A stretch of DNA of 64,000 bases from 66-474 sp051961995 (GTDB lineage Bacteria > Pseudomonadota > Gammaproteobacteria > Xanthomonadales > Rhodanobacteraceae), in contig JBQCCR010000062.1 of the NCBI GenBank assembly GCA_051961995.1, positions 1-64,000 of the forward strand. The letters are read 5' to 3'. Numbering within the stretch: position 1 is the stretch's first letter; the number at the start of each line of letters is the position of its first letter. Positions 9,001 to 17,752 of this stretch are shown here, in pieces. The translations under genes and the position numbers were made by a program. The notes under the pieces are model-generated. The model ran no database searches. It was not told the DNA's origin and saw only the letters and a program-made list of their open reading frames with translations.

Positions 9001-12000
9001 CGTGCGCTGTCATTCCAGCCGTACAGCACCTGCGAGCGCTCGCCCGGCGTGAGCAACGGCAGCGCTGCCGTCACGGTGTCGCCGCGTTCGAGTGCGGCGG
9101 CGAGCAGCACTTCGTAATGCGAAATCCAGCGGCGGATCGTGGACTCGTCGAAAAACGCGGTGCGGTAATGCAGGTCCAGCGACAGTGCGCCGCCGCTTTC
9201 GTAGAGATTGAAGAACAGTTCCGGGAACAGCGCGGCGCGTTCACAGTCGCGCACGCTGTGGCGCAACTTGTCGAATACGCGCGGCGACATGCGCGGATTG
9301 AGGCTGAACACCACCTCGGCCATCCGCGGGCGCTCGGTGCCGGCATGATCCAGCGCGTGCACCACTGTAAACAGCGTGAGATCCTGATTCTCGCCGATGT
9401 CCAGCAGCTCGCGATGCATCGCGAAAGCCAGGTGATCGAACGTCTGCTCGTCCCGCACCAACGCGCGCAACGGCAGCGTGTTGACGCAATCGCCGATCAG
9501 GCCGTGCTTGCCGGTAAGCGCCTGACCGGCGAACGGGATGCCGATGGTGAGATCGCGCTGGCCCGACAGCCGCGACAGCAGCACGCTCAACCCGGCGAGC
9601 AGCATGCTGTAGAAGGTGATGCCCTGCTCGCGCGCGCGCGCGCGCAGCGCGGCGATCAATTCCGGCGAGAAATCATGCCGCGCGGTGGCTGCCGCGAAAT
9701 CCAATGTGCTGGACTGCGAACGCGGGCGATCACTCGGCAACGTCAGCGGTTCGGGCAGGGTGGCGTAACGGTTGCGCCAGAACTCGATCTGCCGTTCGCC
9801 GTGCTCGCCGCGCCGGCGGCCGGCTTCGCGCACGTAGTCGCACCAGGATTCGGCCGGCGCGAATGACGGCTTGTCGCCGGCGACGATGGCGTTGTACGCA
9901 TGCGCCAACTCGTCCAGCAGCACCACTTCCGACCAGCCGTCGAGCACCAGGTGATGCGCCACGACCAGCAATGCATGCCGTCGCGGCGCCAGCCGCAACA
10001 ATTGCGTGCGGATCAACGGCGCGCGCTGCAGGTCGAACGCCTGCCGCACGGCGAGCCTGCAATGTTCGGCGAGGCGCTGTTCGACGTCTTCGCCGACCAT
10101 GTCCATGAACTGCAGCGGCGGCGGTTGCGGTGCGCCGGTGCGCTGCACGCTGCCGTCGGCGGCGAAGGAGAGCGTGAACGCCTCGTGCCGGCCGATCACG
10201 CATTGCAACGCGTCTTCCAGCGCGTCGCGATCCAGCGGGCCTTCCAGCGTCAGCAGGAACGATTCGTTGTAGCAGAGCTCGGCCACCCCTCCGTACTGGC
10301 CCGCCAGCCACTTCTCCATCTGCGAGTCGGTCAGCGCCAGCTCGATCGATGGTGGCGGCTCGGGTTGCGGCGACGCGGGTTCCTGCGCGGCGCTTTCGCG
10401 TCCGTCCAGCGCACGCTGCATTTCGGCCTGGCGCTCCATCAGCACCTGCTGGTTGCGCAGCACCTGCTGCAGCAGCGATTCCGGTTCCGCCGGCGCGCTT
10501 TCGATTTCCGCAACCGCTTGCGGCGCAGGCGGCGCGACCTCCGCCGGCAGCGCGCGATCCAGCATCACGGCAAGCTTCTCGATGCTGTCGAGATCTTCAA
10601 GCAGCCGGCGGAACTTCAGCGGCACGCCGTAGCGGCGCTCGATTTCCAACGCGGCTTGCGTCAGCGCCAGGGAATCCAGCCCGAGATCCAGCAGGCGGCA
10701 TGCAGTTTGCGAAAGACCGATCGGGGTACCCGCCATGTTGCCGAACAGTTCGCGCAATTCGGTGATCAGCCGTTTCGCGCGCGGCTCGTGTTCGACCACC
10801 CTGGAGGCCGGTTGCGCCACCAGCACGTCCGCTGGCACCAGCACGTCCGGCACTTCCCCGCGTCCGCCTGGCAGCGCCTGCACCGCCGGTGCGTTCGCCG
10901 CTTCAGCCGGCGCTTCGATCCAGTGGCGCTCGCCATGGAACGGGTAAACGGGCAATGCGATCCGCCGCCATGCACGCCGCGCGAACACCGCCTGCCAATC
11001 CGGATCCACCCCCGCGCTCCAGCATTCGCCGAGCGCACGCTGCAGGTGTTCGGCTGCATTGCCCGGCCGCGCCGTCGGCCCCAGCGAAGCGACCGCGCGG
11101 CCGCGGCCCTCGAGCATGCGGCGCGCCAATCCGGTCAGAGCCTGGCCGGGCCCGACTTCCAGCAGCAGGCTTTGACCTTCGGCCTGCGACAGCGCGTGTT
11201 GCAGCGCGTCGGCGAAGCGCACCGGCTTGCGCAGTTGCCCGCACCAGTAATCGGCGGAGGTCGCCTGCTCGCTGCTGATCGGTGCTCCCGTGACGCACGA
11301 GTAGAACGTGCATTGCGGTGCATCCGCATGCACGCGATCGAATGCGCTCCGGAATGCGGGCAGCGCCCCTTCCATCAATGAAGAATGGAACGCGTGGCTC
11401 ACCTGCAGGCGCGTGCTGGCGATATCCGCCTCCGCCAGACGCGCGGCACAATGCTCGATCGCGTCTTCCGTGCCGGCCAGCACGGTCAGCAGCGGCGCGT
11501 TCACGGCGGCAATCTCGATATTCGGCGGCAACTGCGCCGGCAGATCACGCTCGGCCACGCGCAAGGCCAGCATCGAGCCGCGCGGTTGCGCATACATGGC
11601 CGCGGCGCGCGCAATCATCAACTCGACGGCCTGTTCGAGTGTGAACACGCCGGCGCGGCAGGCGGCGACGTATTCACCGCTGCTGTGGCCGATCATCGCG
11701 TCCGCATGCACGCCCCAGGATTCCCACAACTCGGCCAGCGCGTATTCGACCGCGAACAGCGCCGGCTGCGTGTAACGGGTTTCGGCGAGCGCGAGTTGCG
11801 CTTCCTGCATGCGATCCGCGGGCGGCAGGATCAATTCGCGCAGGTTGCGATCCAGAAGTCTTGATGCCAGCGCACAGCAGCGCTCGAAGGCTTCGCGGAA
11901 GACCGGCTCGCTTTCCACCAGTTCGCGCGCCATCCCGGCGTGCTGCGAACCCTGGCCGGGGAACAGGAACACCACGCGCGGCTTTGCGTCCGCGCGTTGC

Positions 12001-13547
12001 GTGGTCATTTGCGGGAGCCGCTCGCGCGCCTGCCCGATGTCGCGCGCGACCACCGCGCCGCGCACCCGCAGCGGTTTCCGGCCGAGCGCGAGCGTGGCGG
12101 CGATGTCGGACAGCTCTTCGTCACGATGCTCGCGCAGCGCTTGCGCCAGTTCATCGGCACGGCGCCGCAGCGCGGCTTCGTCGTGCGCAGAAAGCACCAG
12201 CACGACCGGCCCGGCATCACGGCGAGGCGCGCGCGCTTCGGTCTCCGGCGCTTCCTCCAGGATCACGTGCGCGTTGGTGCCGCCCACGCCGAACGAACTC
12301 ACCGCCGCACGGCGCGGCGTGCCGTTGCGCCGCCATTCGATTTCGCGATCGGCAACCTTGAACGGGCTCGCCTCGAAATCGATTTCCGGATTGGCACGCT
12401 CGTAGTGCAGGCAGGGCGGGATTTTCTCGTGATGCAGACTGAGGGCCGTCTTGATCAAGCCGGTCACGCCGGCTGCGGCGATCAGATGGCCGAGGTTGCC
12501 CTTCGCCGAACCCAGCCAGCAGTACTGCTTCGCTTCGGTGTCTTCGCGGTACGCGCGGGTCAGCGCCTCCACTTCGATCGGGTCGCCGAGCGGTGTGCCG
12601 GTGCCATGCGCTTCCACGTATTGGATGGAGTCGGCGCTCACCTCCGCGCAGGCCAGCGCCTGGCGGATCGCCATCGCCTGGCCGCGCACGCTCGGCGCGC
12701 TGAAGCTCGCCTTGTCGCCGCCATCGTTGTTGACCGCGACGCCGCGGATCACCGCCCAGATGGTGTCGCCGCTTTCGACCGCATCGCTCAGCCGCTTCAA
12801 CGCGACCATGCCGCCGCCGGAGGAGAACACCGTGCCGCTCGCCTCCGCGTCGAAAGGCCGGCAATGGCCATCGGACGATTCCATGCCGCCTTCCACCGGC
12901 AGGTAACCGGATTCCTGCGGCACCACGATGTTGATGCCGCCGGCCAGTGCCAGATCGCATTGCCAACTCATCAACGCGTACCAGGCTTGCGCGACCGCCA
13001 CCAGCGAAGTCGAGCACGCGGTATGGATGGAAAGCGCCGGTCCGTGCAGATCCAGCCGGTGCGCCACGCGCGTGGCGGCGTAGTCCTTTTCGTTCGCCAG
13101 CATCGCGGCGAATTCGCCCGAGGCGCGCAGCAGGTCGGGGCGCGCTTCCACGCGTTTGCGGTAAGTGTTGTTGGAGGTGCCGGCGTACACGCCGATGGAA
13201 CCTGCGAAGCGCGACGGATCCACGCCCGCGTGTTCCAGCGCGTTCCAGCTCAGTTCCAGCAACACGCGCTGCTGCGGATCCATCAGCAGGGCTTCCGCCG
13301 GCGAGATGCCAAAGAACGCCGCGTCGAACCGATCGGCGTCCTCCATCACCCCGCGCGCGGCGATGTAGCGCGGATGCGCGCGCAGCTCGGCGGGTACCGA
13401 AGCATCCAGTTGTTCCGGCGTGAACCGGCTGATGCAGTCGCGGCCGGCGAGCAGGTTGGTCCAGAGTTCCTCGACCGAGCGCGCGCCGGGGAATCGCCCT
13501 GCCATGCCGACGATCGCCACGCCTTCGCCGAGATGATTCGCGCTCAT
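6054..13547 (-). CDS. hybrid PKS-NRPS megasynthase (KS-AT-ACP-C-A-PCP-TE-PCP)
   Basis: A 2497-residue assembly-line enzyme. Domains by residue: ketosynthase ~8-435 with Cys178, His314 and His354 intact; acyltransferase ~524-820 with Ser622 (GHSSGE) and HAFH at 718-721, a malonyl-CoA signature; carrier Ser959; a charged linker ~1020-1050; condensation domain ~1068-1500 with HHLVLDG at 1198; adenylation domain ~1520-2010; carrier Ser2063; thioesterase ~2130-2390 with Ser2207 (GRSMGG) and His2369; a final carrier with Ser2435. The ten pocket residues of the adenylation domain (D1717, I1718, L1721, Q1760, L1784, G1786, L1808, I1816, W1817, K2004) match the known glycine code. No ketoreductase, dehydratase or epimerase is present. 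A carrier domain after the thioesterase is unusual. The ATG lies 2 bp after the stop of the adenylation-carrier gene. The carriers need a phosphopantetheinyl transferase, which is not in the window. Confidence 0.92.
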   Translation of the reverse strand: MSANHLGEGVAIVGMAGRFPGARSVEELWTNLLAGRDCISRFTPEQLDASVPAELRAHPRYIAARGVMEDADRFDAAFFGISPAEALLMDPQQRVLLELSWNALEHAGVDPSRFAGSIGVYAGTSNNTYRKRVEARPDLLRASGEFAAMLANEKDYAATRVAHRLDLHGPALSIHTACSTSLVAVAQAWYALMSWQCDLALAGGINIVVPQESGYLPVEGGMESSDGHCRPFDAEASGTVFSSGGGMVALKRLSDAVESGDTIWAVIRGVAVNNDGGDKASFSAPSVRGQAMAIRQALACAEVSADSIQYVEAHGTGTPLGDPIEVEALTRAYREDTEAKQYCWLGSAKGNLGHLIAAAGVTGLIKTALSLHHEKIPPCLHYERANPEIDFEASPFKVADREIEWRRNGTPRRAAVSSFGVGGTNAHVILEEAPETEARAPRRDAGPVVLVLSAHDEAALRRRADELAQALREHRDEELSDIAATLALGRKPLRVRGAVVARDIGQARERLPQMTTQRADAKPRVVFLFPGQGSQHAGMARELVESEPVFREAFERCCALASRLLDRNLRELILPPADRMQEAQLALAETRYTQPALFAVEYALAELWESWGVHADAMIGHSSGEYVAACRAGVFTLEQAVELMIARAAAMYAQPRGSMLALRVAERDLPAQLPPNIEIAAVNAPLLTVLAGTEDAIEHCAARLAEADIASTRLQVSHAFHSSLMEGALPAFRSAFDRVHADAPQCTFYSCVTGAPISSEQATSADYWCGQLRKPVRFADALQHALSQAEGQSLLLEVGPGQALTGLARRMLEGRGRAVASLGPTARPGNAAEHLQRALGECWSAGVDPDWQAVFARRAWRRIALPVYPFHGERHWIEAPAEAANAPAVQALPGGRGEVPDVLVPADVLVAQPASRVVEHEPRAKRLITELRELFGNMAGTPIGLSQTACRLLDLGLDSLALTQAALEIERRYGVPLKFRRLLEDLDSIEKLAVMLDRALPAEVAPPAPQAVAEIESAPAEPESLLQQVLRNQQVLMERQAEMQRALDGRESAAQEPASPQPEPPPSIELALTDSQMEKWLAGQYGGVAELCYNESFLLTLEGPLDRDALEDALQCVIGRHEAFTLSFAADGSVQRTGAPQPPPLQFMDMVGEDVEQRLAEHCRLAVRQAFDLQRAPLIRTQLLRLAPRRHALLVVAHHLVLDGWSEVVLLDELAHAYNAIVAGDKPSFAPAESWCDYVREAGRRRGEHGERQIEFWRNRYATLPEPLTLPSDRPRSQSSTLDFAAATARHDFSPELIAALRARAREQGITFYSMLLAGLSVLLSRLSGQRDLTIGIPFAGQALTGKHGLIGDCVNTLPLRALVRDEQTFDHLAFAMHRELLDIGENQDLTLFTVVHALDHAGTERPRMAEVVFSLNPRMSPRVFDKLRHSVRDCERAALFPELFFNLYESGGALSLDLHYRTAFFDESTIRRWISHYEVLLAAALERGDTVTAALPLLTPGERSQVLYGWNDSAREYDRDASVVSLIAAQVLRAPDHVAVECENDTLTYAQLERRSDAIARALLARGVQRGELVGVCVQRGVELLPAVLGIMKSGAAYVPLDPAFPAERLSYMAEHSGLRHVVVLRAEGTPEVVARGRVLLELERLPRRRRLVRKPLPQLNGNDLAYLLYTSGSTGQPKGVRILQRNLVNFLTGMAERPGAPADDVLCAITTLSFDIAGLELYLPLILGARITLASERVLADPEGLIQLIQQRGVTLLQTTPSLLRLLLDGGRIEGIRGLKLLVGGEPLPRDLAEAALPRCRELWNLYGPTETTIWSTASRVEHGSGPLPLGTPIANTQIYVLDARGQPVPPGVTGEIWIGGAGVADGYQGRPDLTAERFLPNPFVDPHIAGPHTRMYRTGDMGALREGVLHFFGRGDDQIKLRGYRIEPGDIEAAALAVPGVREAAVVVREFSASDKRLVLYTSGQVDVAKVRGRLRAALPMYMLPQHIEVLQALPKTPNGKIDRKALPKPSGIAAMATVESVPKRPLGHLERTFLQVWRDLLHVQDIHLDDNFFDLGGDSLLAVRVFQRAQELTGVNLPLSTLVTAPTVAGQAAAFRAAGAKEPDSTPREADAGTADPWALLVPLQPRGTLPPLFCVHAVGGNVLSYKPLAQALGEDRPFYGIQAVGLDGITPPLQSLPEMAARYCAEIRTLQPRGPYFLAGRSMGGMIAYEIARQFHEQGERIALLALFDTYGPGNHHFELQRAGSLRRMSHAWRGRWQRLRDADLRKLRQWVREFAHWRSLWLTDAIRVRWAGMTGRTLPHALRYRVLLQSNERAYYNYVPPPYPGKITLFRAAEHPPEMAASYALGWEKAGVDLEVLQMTGDHDSLIEQASLVPVFRAALARAQAAVDPGAGAALADSRQAYLAAVWREMIGVPQVGAEDNFFELGGHSLLAVEMAARVQRETGVRLNLFKITTDSLAVLAAELPEPAGHTDAAGSAWRRMQVALGLAHAG

Positions 13548-13549
13548 GT

Positions 13550-15445
13550 TCAACCCTCCCTGTTGGGCTTGGCGAATTTCGCCAGCGCCGCACGTTGGAC
13601 AGCTCCCGTGGCCTGCGCACCGCGCAAGCGTGCGGCCTGCGCGGCTGCCGCGACCGGCGCGGCCTCCAGCCAGGCCGCCTGCGCGGCGATGCTGGGATGT
13701 TCGTAAAGATGCGCGGCGGTCACGCTGTCGAAGCCGTGCCTGCGCAGTTCCGTGAGCGCGCGCACCACCGTCAATGAACGCGCGCCTTCGTCGAACAGAT
13801 TGGCGTGAGCATCCAGTTGCTTGCGCTCCAGCAATTGCGACCACAGCGCGCGCAACTGCTCGCGCACCGGTGCCTGTTCGGGCCACGCGATCGGCGTGCG
13901 TTCTCCTTCGCGCGCCAGCGCATGCCGGTCGAGCTTGCCGCTGGCGGTGTGCGGCAGCGCCGCGTGGATCACGTATTCCTGCGGCACCATCCATGCCGGC
14001 AACTGGGCGCGGCAATGCGCGCGCCACTGCCCGCGCAGCGCGGCCTCGTCATGGTCGCCTGCGCGCACGACCACGTGCGCGACCAGCCGCTTGCCCTGTG
14101 CGCCGTCGCTCAGGACCACTGCCGCCTGCCTGACCGCCGGGTGCCGCACCAGCACGCTCTCGATCTCGGCAGGCTCGATGCGATAGCCGTCCAGCTTGAT
14201 CTGCTCGTCAACGCGACCGAGGTATTCGAGCGCGCCGTGCTCGCGTTCGCGCACGCGATCGCCGGTGCGATACCAGCGCGAACCGGCGTGCCGGATGAAA
14301 CGCTCGGCGGTCAGGCGATCGCGATGCAGATAGCCGATGGCAAGGCATTCACCGCCCAGCAGCAACTCGCCTTGCTCGCCGCGCGGAACCGGGTTGAGCG
14401 AAGCATCCACCACGCGCGTGCGTACATGCGGCAGCGCGCGCCCGATCAGTGGCAGCTCCGGCCACGTCTGTGGATCCCCATGCAATTCGTGCGCGGTGAC
14501 GACATGGGTTTCGGTCGGTCCGTAATGGTTGTGCAGCACGCAATCGGGCAAGGCCGCGAACAATGCACGCACCGCGGGCGTGATCCGCAATTGCTCGCCG
14601 GCGGTGATCACGTCGCGCAATGCGCTCGGCACCTCGCCACCGGCACTCACCGCTTCCGCCAAGGCGTGCAATGCCGCGACCGGCAGGAACACGCGCTCGA
14701 TCCGCTCGCCATTCAACAGCGCGAGCAGCTTCCACGGATCGCGGCGCACCTCGTCGTCGGCCACCACCAATGTGCCGCCGCAGGCGAAAGTGGAAAGCAT
14801 TTCCTGGAAGGCAACGTCGAAACCGAACGGCGCGAATTGCAGCGTGCGCGCAGGCACACCCAGGCGCGGATGCGCCATGTGCCAGCCGATCAGTGCAGCC
14901 AACGCAGCACTGCGCATCAGCACGCCCTTGGGGCGTCCGCTGGAGCCGGAGGTGAACAGCAGATACGCCGCTTCCACGCCGCCCGCCGGCGCCGGGTGCG
15001 CACCCACGCCGCGCGCCTCCAGTTCGCCGCGTTCGCATCGCGGCAGGTGCCGCGGCCACGGAATGCGCGGATCTCCCGCGGCCACCAGCAAACGCGGCCG
15101 CGCGTCATCCAGCATGCCGCTCAGACGCGCGGCGGGCAGGCTCAGGTCCAGCGGCATGCACACGCCGCCCGCGCGCAGCACGCCGAGGATCAGCATGACT
15201 GTCCCGGGCTCGCGCTGCGCGCCCAGCGCGACGATGTCGCCGGGGCACATGCCGAGCGCATGCAGACCGGCGGCAATGCGTTCCACCGAACCGGAAAGAT
15301 CGGCGTAGTCCAGCGCCTGCGCGCCGCCGCGCAATGCCAGCGCGCTTGGCTCGGCCAGGGCCGAGCGCAACAACGGCTGCAGCAGCAACGGTGCCGGAAG
15401 CAGCACGTGCATTGCCGCTTCCATTTGAACTGCGCTGCTGTCCAT
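13550..15445 (-). CDS. stand-alone NRPS adenylation-carrier didomain, predicted proline-activating
   Basis: A 631-residue protein with an adenylation domain (~25-510) and a C-terminal peptidyl carrier (~525-590). It shows LLFTSGSSGRPKG (ATP loop), YGPTET, YRTGD, LGRVDEQIKLDGYRIEP and the catalytic Lys504 in SGKLD. The carrier serine is Ser557 in a divergent DEGARSL motif. The pocket residues are D210, V211, Q214, F253, I280, A282, H307, V315, V316 and K504. This is one conservative change from the classical proline code of gramicidin and tyrocidine synthetases. It probably loads prolyl-S-carrier for the ketosynthase of the next gene. No prolyl-carrier dehydrogenase is nearby, so oxidation to a pyrrole is not supported here. 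The chosen ATG follows a purine-rich AGGAAG; a TTG at 15508 is an alternative start. Confidence 0.88.
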   Translation of the reverse strand: MDSSAVQMEAAMHVLLPAPLLLQPLLRSALAEPSALALRGGAQALDYADLSGSVERIAAGLHALGMCPGDIVALGAQREPGTVMLILGVLRAGGVCMPLDLSLPAARLSGMLDDARPRLLVAAGDPRIPWPRHLPRCERGELEARGVGAHPAPAGGVEAAYLLFTSGSSGRPKGVLMRSAALAALIGWHMAHPRLGVPARTLQFAPFGFDVAFQEMLSTFACGGTLVVADDEVRRDPWKLLALLNGERIERVFLPVAALHALAEAVSAGGEVPSALRDVITAGEQLRITPAVRALFAALPDCVLHNHYGPTETHVVTAHELHGDPQTWPELPLIGRALPHVRTRVVDASLNPVPRGEQGELLLGGECLAIGYLHRDRLTAERFIRHAGSRWYRTGDRVREREHGALEYLGRVDEQIKLDGYRIEPAEIESVLVRHPAVRQAAVVLSDGAQGKRLVAHVVVRAGDHDEAALRGQWRAHCRAQLPAWMVPQEYVIHAALPHTASGKLDRHALAREGERTPIAWPEQAPVREQLRALWSQLLERKQLDAHANLFDEGARSLTVVRALTELRRHGFDSVTAAHLYEHPSIAAQAAWLEAAPVAAAAQAARLRGAQATGAVQRAALAKFAKPNREG

Positions 15446-15615
15446 CGCTGTCTGCACCGGTTTCTTCCTGAAAACCTTTCGCGCACGTCTCAGGTGAGCG
15501 ATCCGCAAATTTGCCCTTTGCCGTCCATTGCGTAAGATATTTCCGTCGCGTCACGTTCGGCGCGCACTGACGGGCCCGGGATGGCCCGGTTCAGGACCGC
15601 CCCGGGGGTGGGCTG

Positions 15616-16020
15616 ATGACCGCCGACATGGATTTCATTGCGCTCTACGAGGAGCTCGGCCTGACGCCCGGCGCGTGCAGCCTGTCCGAGTTCAAGCTCG
15701 CCTACCGGCGCCGCATGCAGCAGTTGCACCCGGATCGCAATCCGGATTCCGGCGGCGAGTCTGCGCCAGAGTCCCTGCAGCATCTGATGGCGATCTATCG
15801 CGAGGCGATCGCGTTCGAGCGCCGCTTCGGACGCCTGCCGGGCGCGGAGCCGAACAACGGCCGCCGCACCGGCGGCACGCAGACCGGCTTCGCCACGGCG
15901 CATCACGCGAGCGCCACCGTCCCGCGAGGACAGATGCCGTGGCGCCGGGTGATTTTCGCGAGCCTGGTCCTGCTTGCGCTCGGCTGGGTGCTGTGGGGCG
16001 TGGGCCTGCTGGTGTTCTGA
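15616..16020 (+). CDS. J-domain protein with C-terminal membrane anchor
   Basis: A 134-residue protein. Residues 1-75 form a J domain with FKLAYRRRMQQLHPDRN. The diagnostic His-Pro-Asp tripeptide is at 38-40, so it should stimulate Hsp70 (DnaK) ATPase activity. A polar linker follows, then one hydrophobic helix (~111-133) at the very end, making a tail-anchored cytosol-facing protein. It stands alone between the PKS-NRPS operon (divergent) and the sugar transferase gene (convergent). It may help fold or place large membrane-associated synthases, but that is a guess from location. Met5 is an alternative start. Confidence 0.8.
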   Translation: MTADMDFIALYEELGLTPGACSLSEFKLAYRRRMQQLHPDRNPDSGGESAPESLQHLMAIYREAIAFERRFGRLPGAEPNNGRRTGGTQTGFATAHHASATVPRGQMPWRRVIFASLVLLALGWVLWGVGLLVF

Positions 16021-16076
16021 CGCGCGCGCGCCTCGCGCATGCGCGACGTGCACCGGATCGAAGCGGCGCGCAGCGT

Positions 16077-17477
16077 TCATCGCGCACCGCGCCCGAACAG
16101 CACAACCTCGACCGTCTGCAACAGGATCATCAGATCGAACATCAGGTTGTGGTTCTTGACGTAGAACAGGTCGAACTTCAGCTTTTCCTCGGCGTCTTCC
16201 TGCGAGGCGCCGTAGGCGTAGCGCAACTGCGCCCAGCCGGTGAGGCCCGGCTTCACGCAATGGCGCAGCGGGTAATAGCGGATGCTCGCGTTGAAATTGT
16301 CCACGAATTGCGGACGCTCCGGACGCGGGCCGATGAAGCTCATGTCCCCGTGCAGCACATTCCACAGTTGCGGCAGTTCGTCCAGCCGCGTCTTGCGGAT
16401 GAGGCGGCCGACGCGCGTGACACGGTCGTCATGCGTACTGGCGAAGCGCGCCACGCCGTCGCGCTCGGCATCCGTGCGCATGCTGCGGAACTTCACCAGC
16501 CAGAACGTCCGGCCGTGTTCGCCCACCCGCTCCTGCCGATAGAACACCGGCGCGCCTGGGCCTGATTCGATCCGGATCGCCAGCGCCGTCAGCAGCATTA
16601 ACGGCCAGGTCAACGCAATCATGATCAACGCCGCGGCGAGGTCGAAGCTGCGCTTGATCAGCCTGCGCAAGGGCGAAGTGTTGAAGCCATCCGAGAACAC
16701 CAGCCAGGAAGGGTTGGCGAGATTCATGCGGATCTGGCCGGATTCGCGCTCGAAGAAATCCGCAAGCTCCACCACCGCAATGCCGGACTGCTTGCATTCC
16801 AGCAGTTCCGTCATCGGCAAACCCGCGCGGCGGTCGTCCGGACCGACCACGATCTCGTCTACCTGCATCCGGTGGGCCAGCGCGTACAACGAACGATGCG
16901 GGTGCACCAGCCGGTTGGCCGGCACCTGCGCGGCCTCCTTGCCCATCGGCACGTAGCCGATGATGCGGAAACCGCGGCAATCCGAGCGCCGCCGCATGCG
17001 CTGCGCGATCTGCGCCGCGCGCGCGCCGGCACCCAGCACCAGCACGCGCCGCTTGAACAGGTCGGCATCAATCAGGCGCAGAAACACGACCCGGAACGCG
17101 GCCACCACGACGAACCCGACCACCAGCGCGATCCCCAGCACGCCGCGGCCGATGTAGGTCGGCGGAACCATGTAGTAGAGCACCAGCAGTGCGCTGCCGC
17201 CGAGCATGAACCCGACCGCCTGGCGCGTGAACAGCCCGCGCCAGTTGGCACGCAGATGGTTTTGATAGAGGCCCAGCGCGACCATACCCAGCACCACCAT
17301 CAACGCGACCAGCAAGGCGCGCAGACGCAACGCGTGCCCGAATTGTATTTGCGTGACCGGGTCGCCCCAGTAGCGCAGCCCGATCGCGCAATACACGCAG
17401 CTCACCAGCAGCAAGAACTCCATCCCGGCGAGCAACAACTGCCAGCGCAGTGCACGCTGCCGCAACAACCGAAACAT
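16077..17477 (-). CDS. undecaprenyl-phosphate sugar phosphotransferase (EpsB/WcaJ type)
   Basis: A 466-residue polyprenyl glycosylphosphotransferase. Membrane helices are at roughly 13-33, 52-70, 88-103 and 110-134. A nucleotide-binding-like domain (RRVLVLGAGARA, from 143) and the C-terminal catalytic domain (from ~272) follow. The catalytic domain has KRSFDL, a membrane helix, KFRSMR, TRLDELPQLWNVL and SFIGPRPERP. It moves sugar-1-phosphate from a UDP-sugar to undecaprenyl phosphate, the first committed step of repeat-unit assembly. The overall form resembles the sugar transferase family tied to PEP-CTERM/exosortase-associated EPS loci, but no exosortase is in this window. The ATG has a strong GGAAGGAG site, which fixes the start; open frame upstream is not coding-like. 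Confidence 0.88.
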   Translation of the reverse strand: MFRLLRQRALRWQLLLAGMEFLLLVSCVYCAIGLRYWGDPVTQIQFGHALRLRALLVALMVVLGMVALGLYQNHLRANWRGLFTRQAVGFMLGGSALLVLYYMVPPTYIGRGVLGIALVVGFVVVAAFRVVFLRLIDADLFKRRVLVLGAGARAAQIAQRMRRRSDCRGFRIIGYVPMGKEAAQVPANRLVHPHRSLYALAHRMQVDEIVVGPDDRRAGLPMTELLECKQSGIAVVELADFFERESGQIRMNLANPSWLVFSDGFNTSPLRRLIKRSFDLAAALIMIALTWPLMLLTALAIRIESGPGAPVFYRQERVGEHGRTFWLVKFRSMRTDAERDGVARFASTHDDRVTRVGRLIRKTRLDELPQLWNVLHGDMSFIGPRPERPQFVDNFNASIRYYPLRHCVKPGLTGWAQLRYAYGASQEDAEEKLKFDLFYVKNHNLMFDLMILLQTVEVVLFGRGAR

Positions 17478-17752
17478 ACCGCTCCTTCCCTGGAACTCGT
17501 CCTTCGTGCAACTCCGGTGACGCCAACCCAGCCACGTTTCGTAAGTAGCAGCTTCCTGCTGCGAATGCATCGAATCCGTGAAGCCGGTAACCCGCACCCT
17601 CCATTCCGGCGCGAGTACGAAATGCAAACTTAACTCATGCTGGCGTGGACAAAGCGTGACCGTCGCGCAGCGCTCGCAAACGCGTATCATTCCGGGACTC
17701 TGGACCAGGTTCGTGGCGGGTCGGAGCGGGTTCCAAATCAAGGAGAAACACC

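Noticed and set aside
6210..9866. A 1218-codon open frame on the plus strand inside the PKS-NRPS gene
   Set aside because: It is antisense to well-conserved KS/C/A/TE domains, is His/Arg/Gln-rich as expected for a shadow frame in high-GC DNA, and has no recognisable domain.
15511..15538. TTGCCC / TAAGAT promoter pair before the J-domain gene
   Set aside because: Spacing is 16 bp, but both boxes are weak and a second start lies between; not strong enough to list as a feature.
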